From Sulfidibacter corallicola (GTDB lineage Bacteria; Acidobacteriota; Holophagae; Acanthopleuribacterales; Acanthopleuribacteraceae): a stretch of DNA of 64,000 nucleotides. Location of the stretch: contig NZ_CP071793.1 in the NCBI RefSeq assembly GCF_017498545.1, forward strand, positions 8,922,256-8,986,255, given 5' to 3'. The notes below the pieces were generated by a model that worked only from the letters and a program-made list of their open reading frames with translations, searched no databases and was not told where the DNA came from. Shown here piece by piece: positions 19,113 through 29,300 of the stretch. Every line of letters starts with the position of its first letter. Within the stretch, counting starts at the first letter, position 1. The translations under genes and the position numbers were made by a program.

Positions 19113-21299
19113 ATGAATCGTTCCAGTACGTGGGGGATACCGGCATTTTTTCGCGAGCTCTACCGCGAACCCATGACCGCGAGAGAACCGTCACGGCGCC
19201 CTTTTGTCACACCGATGGCGATCCTGTTCATCGCCGCGATCTTTCTGCGGATGTGGTTCCTGCACCGCTTCGGCACCTTGCTGTTCCCCGATTCCCTATT
19301 TCGCTATCTTCCGATCGGCGTCCATGCCCCGGAGCGGTGGCTCGGCTCGGTTTACGATACGCCCGGCTATCCGCTCTTCATTTCGGCCGTGCATCACGGA
19401 CCCGGATTGTACCCCTGGCTGCAGCTCGGCCAGGCGGTGCTCGACGGGTTGACCGCGCTGATGGTGCTCGACATGGGGCGCCGGCTGGATTTGGGGATCT
19501 GGGCCTGGCCGCCGGCCTTGATCATGGGCTTGGGTGCCCATCACATCGCGTTCAGCAATGCGGTCCTTTCCGAAACGCTGTTTTGCTTCTTGACCGTGGG
19601 CTGTTGCTGGTGGTTCCTGCTGCTGCGGAGCCGACCCGACCGCGGCTACGGCTATTTCGCGGGGCTGGGGCTGTGGGTGGCCGCCCTGACTTTGACTCGG
19701 GCGAACGGGGTCCTGTTCCTGGCGCTGTTCACCTTCGCCGGCCTGTGGTTTTCCTCGCTGAAGGGTCAACGCGGGAAGTGGATCCTCTTCGGGAGCTGTG
19801 CCGTGGTGCCGATCCTCGCTTGGGTCGGCTACAACTACCACTCGCGAGGCCTGCTGGGTATCGCCCAAGGATCCGGTTGGCAGTTCCTGCAGGCTACGTC
19901 CTACCACGGCCTTCTGGTCGCCGAGGATCTTCCCGCGGAGGACCGCGACGCCTACACGGACCTCGCGTCCCTGTACCGGATTCGGGCGAAGCATTTCGAC
20001 CCCGCCAAACCGAGGAGGGCGGTGCTCGGTTACGATCGGCAGTACCGCGACATCGCGTTGTCGGCGGTCAGGCGGGATCCGCTGGGGTACCTGCGCGGGG
20101 TGGTTTCCTCGATGCGGCTCCCCACCCAGGAGATCTACGACATGTCGAAGCTGCCGTTGCGGCAGGGCAATTGGACGCATCATCGCAACCTGGCCGCCAA
20201 GACCGACTACCTTCACTGGATGCCGCCCTATCACGAGCAGGGCCTCTTTCGGCGCCTGTACGGGCACCTGATGGTGCTGTCCTTCAAAAACAAGATGCCC
20301 ATCTTGATGCTCTTTTCGCTGTGCGCCTGGTTGTATGCGGTGTACCGGAAGCGTCCCTACCTGTTCCTCCTGGGCGGTCTCCCCTTTTTGAACGGGCTGC
20401 CGCTGCTGTTGATGCTCAACCCCATCGATCGCTACTTCTACCCGTTCGAGCCCTTGCTGTGGCTGACCCTGTTCGCCGTACCGCCACTCGTGCGGCGCGC
20501 CGCGTTCGGGGCCCCGGCAAGCGACCGGCCCGGGTGGCGTTGGTGGTGGCCTACGGCCGATGTCTCGGCGCTGGGCAGCGACCTCGCAACGGGTTCCACG
20601 CGCGTGATCGATCGTGGCCTGGTGATCGTGCCGGCCTACAACGAGGCCGACAACCTGCCGACCCTGCTGGACCGTTTCGGTGACCCGGAGGGTTGGGACC
20701 TGCTGGTGGTGAACGACGGGTCCAGCGACGACACGGCCGAGATCCTGGCACGCTCCGGTGTCCGCCACATCAATTTGCCGATGAACCTCGGGATCGGCGG
20801 TGCCATGCAGACCGGCTACCGCTTCGCCTTCGAGAACGGATACAGCCGGGCGATCCAGATGGACGGCGACGGGCAACACCAGCCGGAGCAGATCGCCCGC
20901 CTGGAAACGGCCCTGGCCGAGGCGGACTGCGTCATCGGCAGCCGATTCCTGGAGCGGCGCGGCTACCAGAGCACGCCGTTGCGTTTGTTGGGGATCCGGA
21001 TGATTTCGTGGACCCTGTACCTCATGTCCGGGCGCCGCATCCGCGACTGCACCTCGGGGATGCGCATGGTCAACCGGCGCGTGCTGGCCCTGTTCGCGAA
21101 CCACTACCCTCACGACTTCCCGGAGCCCGAGTCGCTGGCGATGCTGTTGCGGGCGGGATGTCGGGTGGTCGAAGTGCCCGTGGAGATGGCCGAACGCGGC
21201 GGCGGCGCCAGCTCGATTCAGGGCCTCAAATCGGTGCTCTACATGATCCAGGTGATTCCCAAAGTGGTGTTGTCGTCGATTTTTCGGAGGTTTGTATGA
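19113..21299 (+). CDS. fusion glycosyltransferase: GT-C-like membrane domain plus GT2 domain
   Basis: A 728-residue membrane enzyme. The N-terminal ~460 residues contain about ten hydrophobic helices typical of GT-C/ArnT-like lipid-linked sugar transferases, with an early acidic loop (LLFPDSLFRYL). The C-terminal part (about 500-728) is a cytoplasmic GT2 domain of the dolichyl-phosphate mannosyltransferase type: VIVPAYNEADN, VVNDGSSDDT, NLGIGGAMQTGY and QMDGDGQHQPEQI. In this architecture the GT2 domain can make a polyprenyl-phosphate sugar that the GT-C domain then uses. The stop overlaps the next gene by 4 nt (ATGA). ATG 19113 was chosen because AGGTGG lies 6 nt upstream; ATGs at 19071 and 19083 are alternatives. 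The acceptor is unknown. Confidence 0.88.
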   Translation: MNRSSTWGIPAFFRELYREPMTAREPSRRPFVTPMAILFIAAIFLRMWFLHRFGTLLFPDSLFRYLPIGVHAPERWLGSVYDTPGYPLFISAVHHGPGLYPWLQLGQAVLDGLTALMVLDMGRRLDLGIWAWPPALIMGLGAHHIAFSNAVLSETLFCFLTVGCCWWFLLLRSRPDRGYGYFAGLGLWVAALTLTRANGVLFLALFTFAGLWFSSLKGQRGKWILFGSCAVVPILAWVGYNYHSRGLLGIAQGSGWQFLQATSYHGLLVAEDLPAEDRDAYTDLASLYRIRAKHFDPAKPRRAVLGYDRQYRDIALSAVRRDPLGYLRGVVSSMRLPTQEIYDMSKLPLRQGNWTHHRNLAAKTDYLHWMPPYHEQGLFRRLYGHLMVLSFKNKMPILMLFSLCAWLYAVYRKRPYLFLLGGLPFLNGLPLLLMLNPIDRYFYPFEPLLWLTLFAVPPLVRRAAFGAPASDRPGWRWWWPTADVSALGSDLATGSTRVIDRGLVIVPAYNEADNLPTLLDRFGDPEGWDLLVVNDGSSDDTAEILARSGVRHINLPMNLGIGGAMQTGYRFAFENGYSRAIQMDGDGQHQPEQIARLETALAEADCVIGSRFLERRGYQSTPLRLLGIRMISWTLYLMSGRRIRDCTSGMRMVNRRVLALFANHYPHDFPEPESLAMLLRAGCRVVEVPVEMAERGGGASSIQGLKSVLYMIQVIPKVVLSSIFRRFV

Positions 21300-21700
21300 G
21301 CGAGATCCCCTTTTCGGTGTTGGGCTTCACGATGGTGTTCGTGGCCTGTCACCTGTGGTTGCTGCGGCGCACGGTACAACGCAATTTGATGACGCAGAAT
21401 TCGCTGCTGTTCTGGTTCGCGGTGGCATTGGCTCTGTTCCTGATGGCGTTGTTCCCCGCGCCGATGATCCAGCTCACGTCGTGGCTGGGTTTCGAAATCG
21501 CCGCCAACGGCGTCTTCTTCCTGGCGATTGGGTTTCTGATGTTTCTCAACCTCCTGCAATCGCTGGAGATCAGTCGCCTGAACCGGATGATCCTGAGCTT
21601 GACGCAGGCCTACTCGCTGAAGATGTGCCTCTCCGAGGAGGTGGAGGCGGGATCCTTTCCCGTGCGGCACGGGGAGGATGCTGCCGAGTTGGGGTCTTGA
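21296..21700 (+). CDS. DUF2304-family small membrane protein
   Basis: A 134-residue protein with three hydrophobic helices (about 5-22, 38-56 and 65-88) and a charged cytoplasmic tail. The pattern SLLFWFAVALALFLMALFP followed by GF...NGVFFLAIGFL matches DUF2304, a family commonly encoded directly after GT2 genes. Its start overlaps the stop of the glycosyltransferase (ATGA), so the two are translationally coupled. It probably forms a membrane partner of the GT2 domain; this is inferred from conserved neighbourhood, not from a known activity. Confidence 0.85.
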   Translation: MSEIPFSVLGFTMVFVACHLWLLRRTVQRNLMTQNSLLFWFAVALALFLMALFPAPMIQLTSWLGFEIAANGVFFLAIGFLMFLNLLQSLEISRLNRMILSLTQAYSLKMCLSEEVEAGSFPVRHGEDAAELGS

Positions 21701-22281
21701 TTGGGGGAGTTGGGTGCAGGGCCCGGCATGGGTTGGTGGGAGGGGAATTTTCCACCACCGAGATCGCGGAGTTCGCGGAGGCGGACCAGTCCGCACCCTT
21801 CCCCCGGAAGTATCCACCCGCCCTAACATGGCGTGGAGTCAAGTAGGAGGCGGACCAACACGTCGAAGTGCCACCATTCGGAGTTCCCGCATGTCGATAA
21901 GGGACGTCGTGCCAGGTAGGTACATCCGCCGGATGTACCAATCGAAGCCAGCAACGCGCGCGGTTCCCGCATTTCGAAGTGCGCCGTCGTCGCAGTAGGT
22001 ATGCCCGCTGGGCCGACATTCGAAGCAGCCCATACTGCGCAAAATCAAGTGGTAAAAGAGCGGAGCAGATATGCCAGGTCTCTCGACCTCCCGATGATGG
22101 ATTTCACCATGCCCAGTCGCTTCGATTTCTTGAGCACGACCGGTAAGCGAGCCTGCTCCACCAATCGAAGGGACCCAGGCTCGCGGCTCCGAGGCTCCAA
22201 AGAGCGAGGCGTGCAGCGCCATCCCGCCCGCCACACACGCTCGAACGCCTCGGTAGCAATCGACACCCACCGAGGATCCCG
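21701..22281. repeat. intergenic region with dispersed family A repeats
   Basis: Family A elements fill about 21860-22180. One copy has hairpin GTACATCC-GCC-GGATGTAC (21920-21938) next to GTCGTGCCAGGTAG and CAATCGAAG. A second partial copy lies at 21965-22025 (ATGCCCGCTGGGCC). A fragment near 22135-22170 (GGTAAGCGAGCCTGCTCCAC) matches the one at about 3780-3800. No gene is supported. Confidence 0.75.
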
Positions 22282-22665
22282 CTAGACGTCGACCTTATAG
22301 TTGAGCGCGGCCTCGTCGCCGGTCATGCCGCGAAAGCCCCAGCAATGGGCCGGCTGTTCCTTGATCGTGATTTCCAGGTCCACGGGGGCGATGCCGAGCC
22401 GCGCCTCCACCTGACGGAACATGGCTTTGATCAGCGCTTTTTTGGTTTCGATCTTGCGACCTTCGATCATGTTGATCTCGATGACCGTGTAGGCGCCGCT
22501 ACGACCGCCCGGGTAATAGAAGTCCTCTCGGTCCATGGGCATGAATCGGTGGGCACGCTTGTCTTCGGGCATGCCGAGCACCGCTTTCATGCAGTCGTGC
22601 AAAATATCGGAAAGTTGGGCCTTGATGGGGTTGAGCCGCTCTTTGATTCCATAAACGACAATCAC
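22282..22665 (-). CDS. tautomerase-family protein
   Basis: A 127-residue protein of the MIF/4-oxalocrotonate tautomerase superfamily (Tautomerase_2-like). Recognisable segments are VYGIKERLNPIKAQLSDIL, HRFMPMDREDFYYP, YTVIEINMIEGRKIETKKAL, DLEITIKEQPAHCWGFRG and NYKV. I chose GTG 22665 because it has GAGG about 5 nt upstream and gives the family length; an ATG 27 nt further upstream (22692) is possible. With either start the N-terminal proline that acts as the catalytic base in most members is absent: a Cys codon occupies about that position in the longer form. The true start, or the chemistry, may therefore differ. The gene is isolated. Confidence 0.8.
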   Translation of the reverse strand: MIVVYGIKERLNPIKAQLSDILHDCMKAVLGMPEDKRAHRFMPMDREDFYYPGGRSGAYTVIEINMIEGRKIETKKALIKAMFRQVEARLGIAPVDLEITIKEQPAHCWGFRGMTGDEAALNYKVDV

Positions 22666-23026
22666 GCAAACCTCGCTTGGGTTCAGGGTCATGGACATCG
22701 AGGACGAAACGCAGCGTCCCCGACATCCCGATCGGCGCCCTGGTATGCCACGGCGACCATCCAGAAAACCCATCATACCCTGTTCGTGACCACCATCGCC
22801 CAAGGGCTCGCCCCGCGTCCACCCTACCGAAAACCAACGGCAATCGGCGCGAAACGATTCAGGTCCCAGGGATCCCCCGGAAAAAATCGACCCCGAAGTC
22901 TGCGGCAGGTGCTGGACGGCGGGCGTTAGGCCTGATATGTTCTGGCAAAATCTTACGGGGATGAACGTACGCGAGAAGGCTTCCTCACTGAAGCCCGAAC
23001 CCGCATCACAGAGGAAAAACCAATCT
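22666..23026. other. divergent intergenic region, nothing recognised
   Basis: About 360 bp between the minus-strand tautomerase gene and the plus-strand CNNM gene. It must hold the promoters of both, but I see no convincing -35/-10 pair, RNA gene or repeat. Confidence 0.4.
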
Positions 23027-24115
23027 ATGACACTGCTGATCGTCTATGTGGTCCTTGCGCTGGGCGTTTCGTTTTTGTGCTCCATCCTTGAAGCCGTGCT
23101 GCTGAGCATTTCGCCTTCCTTCGTCGCCCAACTGGAAAGCGATCGACCCAAGCTCGGCCGGCGTTTGCGCCGATTTAAAGACGAGGTGGACCGTCCACTT
23201 GCGGCGATCCTCAGCCTCAATACCGTCGCCCACACGGTGGGGGCCGTCGGTGCCGGGGCACAAGCCGCCGCGGTATTCGGTCAAACCTATGTCGGCATCA
23301 TTTCGGCCGCGCTGACCCTGCTCATCCTGGTCCTCTCCGAAATCATTCCCAAAACGCTGGGCGCGCTCTACTGGCGCCGGCTGACCCCTTGGCTGGTGCG
23401 GATTTTGGGACCGATCACGCTTTCGATGTGGCCCTTGGTGAAAATGGCCGAAGGGCTCACCCGCCTGCTGAAATCCGGAGACGTGGTCCTGGTCCTGGAA
23501 CGGGAGGAAATCCTCGCCCTGGCCGGGCAAGGTAGCGAGAAAGGGGTCTTCAACGAAAGCGAATCGCGTATCCTCCAGAACCTGTTTCGCCTGCGCGAGG
23601 TGCGCACCGAAGATATCATGACGCCGCGCACCGTGCTCTTCTCGCTGGAGGAAACCATGACGGTGGCGGAGGTACGGGCGTCCCATCCCAATATCCGCTT
23701 TTCCCGCATTCCCGTCTATAGCGAGAATCCGGACAACGTCGTCGGCTTCGTGCTCCGGAGCGATGTGCTGCTTTGCGCCGCGGAAGGACGTGGTCAGACG
23801 TTGCTTTCCGATCCCGAACTCAAGCGGCCGATTACGATCGTCCTGGGAAGCTGTCGGCTGTCCGAGCTTTTCGAACGGTTGATCGGCGAACACAACCACT
23901 TGGCGGTGGTCGTCGACGAGTACGGAGGTGTCGAGGGGCTGGTGACGATGGAGGATTTGATCGAGACCCTGATCGGTTTGGAAATCGTCGACGAATCGGA
24001 TCCCGTACGCGACATGCGAGAACTGGCCCGCCTACAGTGGTTGCGACGGGCGAAGCGCATCGGTTTGAACGTGGACGAGGACCCGGAACCCCCTCGCGAA
24101 GCAGAGGACAAGTGA
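23027..24115 (+). CDS. CNNM (DUF21) and CBS-pair membrane protein, short form
   Basis: A 362-residue protein of the CNNM/CorC family linked to divalent-cation (mainly Mg2+) efflux. The N-terminal DUF21 domain (about 1-165) has membrane helices and the signatures SILEAVLLSISPSF and LILVLSEIIPKTLGALYWRR. A CBS pair follows (about 190-325), with TEDIMTPRTVLFSL and HNHLAVVVDEYGGVEGLVTMEDLIE. The C-terminal CorC_HlyC transporter-associated domain found in most ~430-residue members is missing; only about 30 charged residues follow the CBS pair. Start ATG 23027 has GAGGAAA 9 nt upstream. Confidence 0.9.
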   Translation: MTLLIVYVVLALGVSFLCSILEAVLLSISPSFVAQLESDRPKLGRRLRRFKDEVDRPLAAILSLNTVAHTVGAVGAGAQAAAVFGQTYVGIISAALTLLILVLSEIIPKTLGALYWRRLTPWLVRILGPITLSMWPLVKMAEGLTRLLKSGDVVLVLEREEILALAGQGSEKGVFNESESRILQNLFRLREVRTEDIMTPRTVLFSLEETMTVAEVRASHPNIRFSRIPVYSENPDNVVGFVLRSDVLLCAAEGRGQTLLSDPELKRPITIVLGSCRLSELFERLIGEHNHLAVVVDEYGGVEGLVTMEDLIETLIGLEIVDESDPVRDMRELARLQWLRRAKRIGLNVDEDPEPPREAEDK

Positions 24116-24406
24116 CGGAGGGACCGCGGCGAGGCCCATCCCGAAACAACGGGAACATCCAGCGCGAATTCGAACGTGAAACACCATGCTTCGTTTTTGG
24201 CGAAGGGCCACGGGCCATTCACCAGAAAAATGAAGCATGAAGCCATGAAAATCGAAAGCCAGGAACGGATGGCAGATGGGGTACCATGGCCATGCATTTC
24301 CTGGCTTCGATTTTTCCTGACTTCCAGATAACGTGGTGACGGCCGCAAGACCCATCCCAGGTTTTATGCACCACTTCGTTCCGAAAGAGCTTGCGTCGTT
24401 CGGTAA
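24116..24406. repeat. intergenic dispersed repeat, family B copy
   Basis: From about 24170 to 24395 the sequence follows the order of the family B copies near 13910 and 34190: GGCGAAGGGCCACGGG, CATTCACC, GGCCGCAAGACCCATC, AGGTTTTATGCACCACTTCG. It lies between the convergent CNNM and tnaA genes. No terminator with a T tract was seen. Confidence 0.65.
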
Positions 24407-25780
24407 TTAGGCCAGTGGCTGGAAATGACACGAAAAGTGTCGAAGCACTTTGGGCTGTTTGGTAATTTTCAGCCCCGCATAGGCTTCGCGATGGTTCCAA
24501 ACCTCCTCGATCACCTCGGCAAGGTAGTCGAAATGGCTTTGGGTATAGACCCGCCGGGGGAAGGCCAGACGCACGAGTTCCAACGGCGAGGCCTGCTCGA
24601 TTCCCGCTTCGTCAAAACTACCGAACATGACCGAGCCAAGCTCCACCGCGCGAATGCCACCCTCAATGTAAAGCGCGTTGACGAGTGCAATGCCAGGATA
24701 TGCCAGCGACGGTATATGGGGCATAAACGCTTTCGCATCCAAAAATACAGCGTGGCCGCCACCCGGTTTCATCACGGGAATGCCCTTTTTTTCCAACTTG
24801 TTCATTAGATAGGAAACCGTAGCGTGGCGATAGGTTTGATACTCGAAATCCAAGGCCTCCATCAACCCTACCGATATGGCTTCCAGATCGCGCCCGGCCA
24901 AACCACCATAGGTGGGGAATCCTTCGCGCAGAATCAGCATATTCTTAAAATCTTCGGCCCAAACGTCGTCATTACAAACGAAGAAACCGCCGATATTGGC
25001 CAAACCATCTTTTTTCAAACTCATGGTCGCCGCATCCGCGTAAGAAAAAATTTCTTGTGCTATCTCGAGCAAAGCCTTGCCCCGATAGCCTTCTTCGCGC
25101 TCGTGAATGAAGTATGAATTCTCGGCAAAGCGACACGCATCGATGATCAGGGGGATTCCGTGTCGCTTCAGGACTTCTTTCACGCCACGGATGTTGGCCA
25201 TGGAAACCGGTTGCCCACCGCCGGTATTGTTGGTCACCGTAATCATGCAAAAAGGGATCTTTGCGACGCCATGCTCTTCGATACAGGCCTCGAGCTTCGC
25301 GATGTCCATGTTGCCCTTGAAGGGCGCGTCCAAGGTTGGATCCAAACCTTCATCGTTCAGTAAATTCAAGGCCTTGGCACCCGCCACCTCCAGGTTGGCC
25401 CTGGTCGTATCGAAGTGGCTGTTGTTGGGGACCACATCTCCAGGCTTGATGCGTGTCATCGCCAACAGGCTTTCGGCGGCACGGCCCTGATGCGTCGGGA
25501 ACACATGCTTGATGTTGGTGATGGTTTTAATGGTATCCCTGAACCGCTTCCAAGACCTGCTTCCCGCATAACTCTCATCGCCGAGCATCAAGGCGGCCCA
25601 CTGTTGGGCCGACATGGCTCCCGTGCCGGAATCGGTCAACAAATCTATGGCACAATCTTCCGCATCCAGCAGAAACACATTATGAAATGCTTCTTCAAGC
25701 TTTTGGATACGTTCTTCTTTTGTGATGATCTTGATCGGTTCGGTCATTTTAATGCGGAAGGGTTCCATGATAGTACGCAT
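24407..25780 (-). CDS. tnaA: tryptophanase (tryptophan indole-lyase)
   Basis: PLP enzyme that splits L-tryptophan into indole, pyruvate and ammonia. At 457 residues it has full family length, with IDLLTDSGTGAMS, PTHQGR, the internal-aldimine Lys257 in MSLKKD, EGFPTYGGLAGRD and PRRVYTQSHFD. Tyrosine phenol-lyase is the close alternative. Two positions favour tryptophanase: Asp124 (FDTT; phenol-lyase has Thr124) and a hydrophobic Leu381 in GIRAVELGS where phenol-lyase has Arg381. ATG 25780 has AAAGGATC about 6 nt upstream. A small open frame with a Trp codon ends 14 nt before the start, suggesting tryptophan-responsive control. No transporter gene (tnaB) is adjacent. Confidence 0.93.
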   Translation of the reverse strand: MRTIMEPFRIKMTEPIKIITKEERIQKLEEAFHNVFLLDAEDCAIDLLTDSGTGAMSAQQWAALMLGDESYAGSRSWKRFRDTIKTITNIKHVFPTHQGRAAESLLAMTRIKPGDVVPNNSHFDTTRANLEVAGAKALNLLNDEGLDPTLDAPFKGNMDIAKLEACIEEHGVAKIPFCMITVTNNTGGGQPVSMANIRGVKEVLKRHGIPLIIDACRFAENSYFIHEREEGYRGKALLEIAQEIFSYADAATMSLKKDGLANIGGFFVCNDDVWAEDFKNMLILREGFPTYGGLAGRDLEAISVGLMEALDFEYQTYRHATVSYLMNKLEKKGIPVMKPGGGHAVFLDAKAFMPHIPSLAYPGIALVNALYIEGGIRAVELGSVMFGSFDEAGIEQASPLELVRLAFPRRVYTQSHFDYLAEVIEEVWNHREAYAGLKITKQPKVLRHFSCHFQPLA

Positions 25781-25794
25781 AAAAGATCCTTTGT

Positions 25795-25878
25795 TTATGT
25801 GCTTGGTGTCCCCACAACAAATGTCGTGAGATGAGCCGGGAACCATGTTCTTTTGGCGTATTCATTGATTGTAACCAT
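25795..25878 (-). CDS. candidate TnaC-like leader peptide of tryptophanase
   Basis: A 27-codon frame (ATG 25876-25878, TAA 25795-25797) starts MVTINEYAKRTWFP. A single Trp is codon 12, followed by Phe13, as in E. coli TnaC, where Trp12 is essential for tryptophan-induced ribosome stalling; a proline lies two codons before the last residue. Only 14 nt separate its stop from the tnaA start, too few for the boxA/rut spacer of E. coli. If functional it would act by local translation control (coupling or occlusion of the tnaA ribosome site). Its own ribosome site is weak (GGTGGTGGG), and the ORF could be chance. Confidence 0.4.
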   Translation of the reverse strand: MVTINEYAKRTWFPAHLTTFVVGTPST

Positions 25879-25894
25879 TATGCCGTCGCCCACC

Positions 25895-25923
25895 ACCATA
25901 TATGGTAATCCTTGGGATTTCAA
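25895..25923 (-). promoter_or_regulatory. candidate sigma-70-type promoter for the leader/tnaA transcript
   Basis: On the minus strand TTGAAA (25918-25923) and TATGGT (25895-25900) are 17 bp apart. Transcription would begin about 10 nt before the leader-peptide ATG. The -10 matches only 4 of 6 consensus bases, and the organism's consensus is unknown. Confidence 0.4.
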
Positions 25924-26379
25924 GGGGAAACACGAGGTCTTTTTGTACCCGTGCGAGATATCGATTCGGCGCTGCCAAGCGACCCGGCGAAGGCCCCCAC
26001 GGGTTCACCCATATCACCTCGTTCTCGGCGGGATCGAGGCCGGACCTCGCGTGGTTTCTCGATGCGCGCGAACGGCGGAACGCCCGAGTTCTGATCGCGC
26101 CGGGGTGGTTGGCGAAACCGGAATCGAGAAAGGTGGACCCTTCGATGGTATTCATGGCTTGATCGCGGCTCGTCACACTGGTCGAGAAAGGTGCTCGCCA
26201 GCCAGATACATCTCCAGAAGGAAGCGTGAACAAGATCACGAAATAGCCCGGCTGCATGATTGAGCTTTAAACAAACACAGTTCGCCATGACGGTTTGTTC
26301 ATGAGTTCGGGTTAATTATCGACAAACTGAAAATCGATAAATCACGCGTACTCAATACATTCATGGAGACAAACTGTCT
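25924..26379. other. divergent intergenic region between tnaA leader and the RHS gene
   Basis: About 450 bp. The part nearest the RHS gene (26270-26360) is AT-rich (AATTATCGACAAACTGAAAATCG) and likely holds its promoter. No gene, RNA or repeat is recognised. Confidence 0.4.
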
Positions 26380-29300
26380 ATGACTTCTTTTCGTAGAGCT
26401 TGGTTAGTAAAACCCAAGCTTTTCTTGATTTTTGTTTTTCTGTGGGCCCCGCTCGTTTTTGGCGCCGGACCCTTTCATCAAAACCTTCTCCAGAACCCAC
26501 AAGTCGGCTCGCCGACCAGTAACCGCATCGGCCCGCAAAACCCGCGCGGTTGGGAAGGAAGTTACGGAAATTGGCACTTCCAAAACGGCGAAATTCGAAC
26601 CTGTGACTTCATGCATTTGCGTCAAACCATCGACCTTCGTCAGTTGGGTTTCACCGAGGAAGAACTGAAGACCCATCCGCGAACCGACTTCAGCGCGCGA
26701 ATGTTGGCTCAATTGTTTCACGGTGATCGCTTTGTCTTCCGCGTCACCCTGCGCGACGACGCGGGAGAAACGCTCGACGTGCTGCGCGTCGACACCGACA
26801 GTGCGTCGGCGTTGCGGGACGAATGGGAACCCATCGCCATTTCCTCGAGCGACTATCACGGTACACCCGCCGAGATCGAGGTCTATGTATTTGGCGAATC
26901 GGCGTTTGACGGTTGTTTTGGTCCGCTCGTTCGCGACCTGAACTTGCGCCTGAGCCAGCCGTTTCCGGCGGGCGGCCTGATCGGCGAGTTCTCCACGGAC
27001 GGCTTCGGAAGCGCCAACTACCAAATCGGTATCGATGTCCCGCCCGGCATCGGTGGAATGCAACCGGCTCTGGCGCTCACCTACAACAGCAATACCCCCG
27101 ACGGCCTGCTGGGCATCGGCTGGACCCTGAGCGGGGTGCCTTCCATCGGCCGTGGTCCCCAAACCAAAATGAACGACGGTCGCTACAAACCCGTTCGTTA
27201 TCGCAGCGACGATAAAGATCGCTTGTACTACAACGGGCAACGCTTGATTGCCGTCACCGATCGCAACGGCCGCGAACTCGATTCCCCATCCGCGCGGGCG
27301 GCCGCATACGGCCGTGACGGTACGGTCTACCACACCGAAATCCAGTCGTTCATGCGCGTGACCCAATCCGGCGACATGGACGGCACGGCCTCGTTCACCG
27401 TCGATTTCGGCGACGGTCGGCACATGATCTTGGGCGGAAACGACGACTCCCGAGCGAAGTTGGCCGGGAAAACCCGTACTTGGGGTGTCGATTCCCTTAC
27501 CGACAGCAACGGCAATGAAATCCTGTTCAGTTACCGGACCGACACCGGTTCCAGTTTGTTGGTCGATCGCATCGACTACACCAACAACGGCGCCTACAGC
27601 GGCAACCGCGCGGTGAGTTTTCGGTACGAAGCACGGGAAAAGCCCGTCACGATTTACGAAGGTGGCCACGCCCTGACGGTCTCCCACACCCTGAGCAACA
27701 TTTACACGCACCTGGGCAGCGAAGACGTCCAATACTACGCGCTTTACTACGAAACCAGCCCCAGCAGCGGCAAACCGCGTTTGAATCGACTGTATCGCTG
27801 TACCTACGATGCCATGGGTAGCGTCGGTTGCTTCAACCCGATGAAATTCAACTACCAGGACAGCCCCAATTTCGGGGGACGCGAAGAGGTTCTGCTCGAC
27901 TCGTTGGGTACCCCCGTTCACCAAAACGATTCTTTCGTTGTCGGTGATTTCTACCTGGACGGTTTTGCCGATCTGCTTTACTACAATCACGATCGCCGTG
28001 GTTTCATCGCCTACCATAGCCAGGGCTCCGCCGCGTCCAGCGGCTACGGCTTCCAAAACCGCGATTTCCATACCGGCTTGGACTTTCCCCTGTTCCGCAA
28101 TGCCGCCCAGCCGTTTTTCGCCGCCGACTTGAACGACGACGGCCTGACGGACGTGCTCTATCTCACCGGCGAGGGCAACGAGTTTGCCGCGGTGATCAAC
28201 TCGGCTTCCGGCCAAAAAACCAACATTCACTACGGGCGTCGCCCCTCGACACAACCCATCTACAGTTGGTCGCACCAATGGGTGGTCGATTTCGACAACG
28301 ACGGTTTTCCCGACCTGGTGTACCAGGCGTTGAACGGCGATGATTACTATCTTTTGCGCAACGACGGTTCTTCTTTCGAAGCGGCGCGCCGGATCGCCTC
28401 GAATCCCCGCCCGGTGAACCTCGATTCTTCCCAACAGTGGATTGCCGACGTAACCGGCGACCGTAGGGTCGATTTGATTTTTGTCGACGCACACAATCTC
28501 AACTACTACGTCATGGTCAATGACGGTGCGTCCTGGGGTTCGCCGCAACAATGGCACACCTTCAGCAGCAATGTCGTGTTCGGGTTCAAACACTGGTTGG
28601 TCGACGCCAACGGCGACGGGTTGGGCGACGTGGTGTACGCCCATTCCAAAAGCCCGGGCACCATCGGCTTCAAAGCCTTGTTGAGTACCGGCACTTCGTT
28701 TATGGCCAAAGACCTGATCGACCGCAGTACCAAGGCCACCGCGGGCGGCTCGTTGCAATGGTTGACCGATATCAATGGCGACGGGGCCATCGACCTGCTC
28801 TACCAATTGGTGAACCAGGGTGTGCCCACCAACGCCTACTACCAAACCACCCAATTCGGCAACGGCCCGGACGACCAATATCACCGCAAGTTCGGTGACT
28901 TCGAAGAAATCGGCGATGCGACACCGGCCCAACAGTGGTTACTCGACGTGAACGGTGACGGCGTCGCCGACGTGGTTCGCCGTTACGATCACGACGATTA
29001 CAAGGGCATTCGGGTTCTCCTGAACCAGGGGAAACGCAGTGACTTGTTGATCGAAATCGACAACACCATGGGTGCCGGGGTGGAAATCGACTATCGCACG
29101 CTGAGCCCCGGCGATCACTATCGCGTAAGTTCAACTCATCCGGGCGCCGGTCAAAAGTACTTTTTCGGCCCCATTGCCATCGTGTCCTCGTACCGGATCA
29201 AGGCCAAAAGCAATCCCGACACACGGTTCCGCATGATTTACGAGGACGGCATCTTGGACGCGGAACGCGGCTTCACCGGTTTCCGCAAAACCCGTTCGAT

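Noticed and set aside
24407-25780. Tyrosine phenol-lyase as the identity of the PLP lyase
   Set aside because: Residues 124 (Asp) and 381 (Leu) match tryptophanase, not the Thr/Arg of phenol-lyase.
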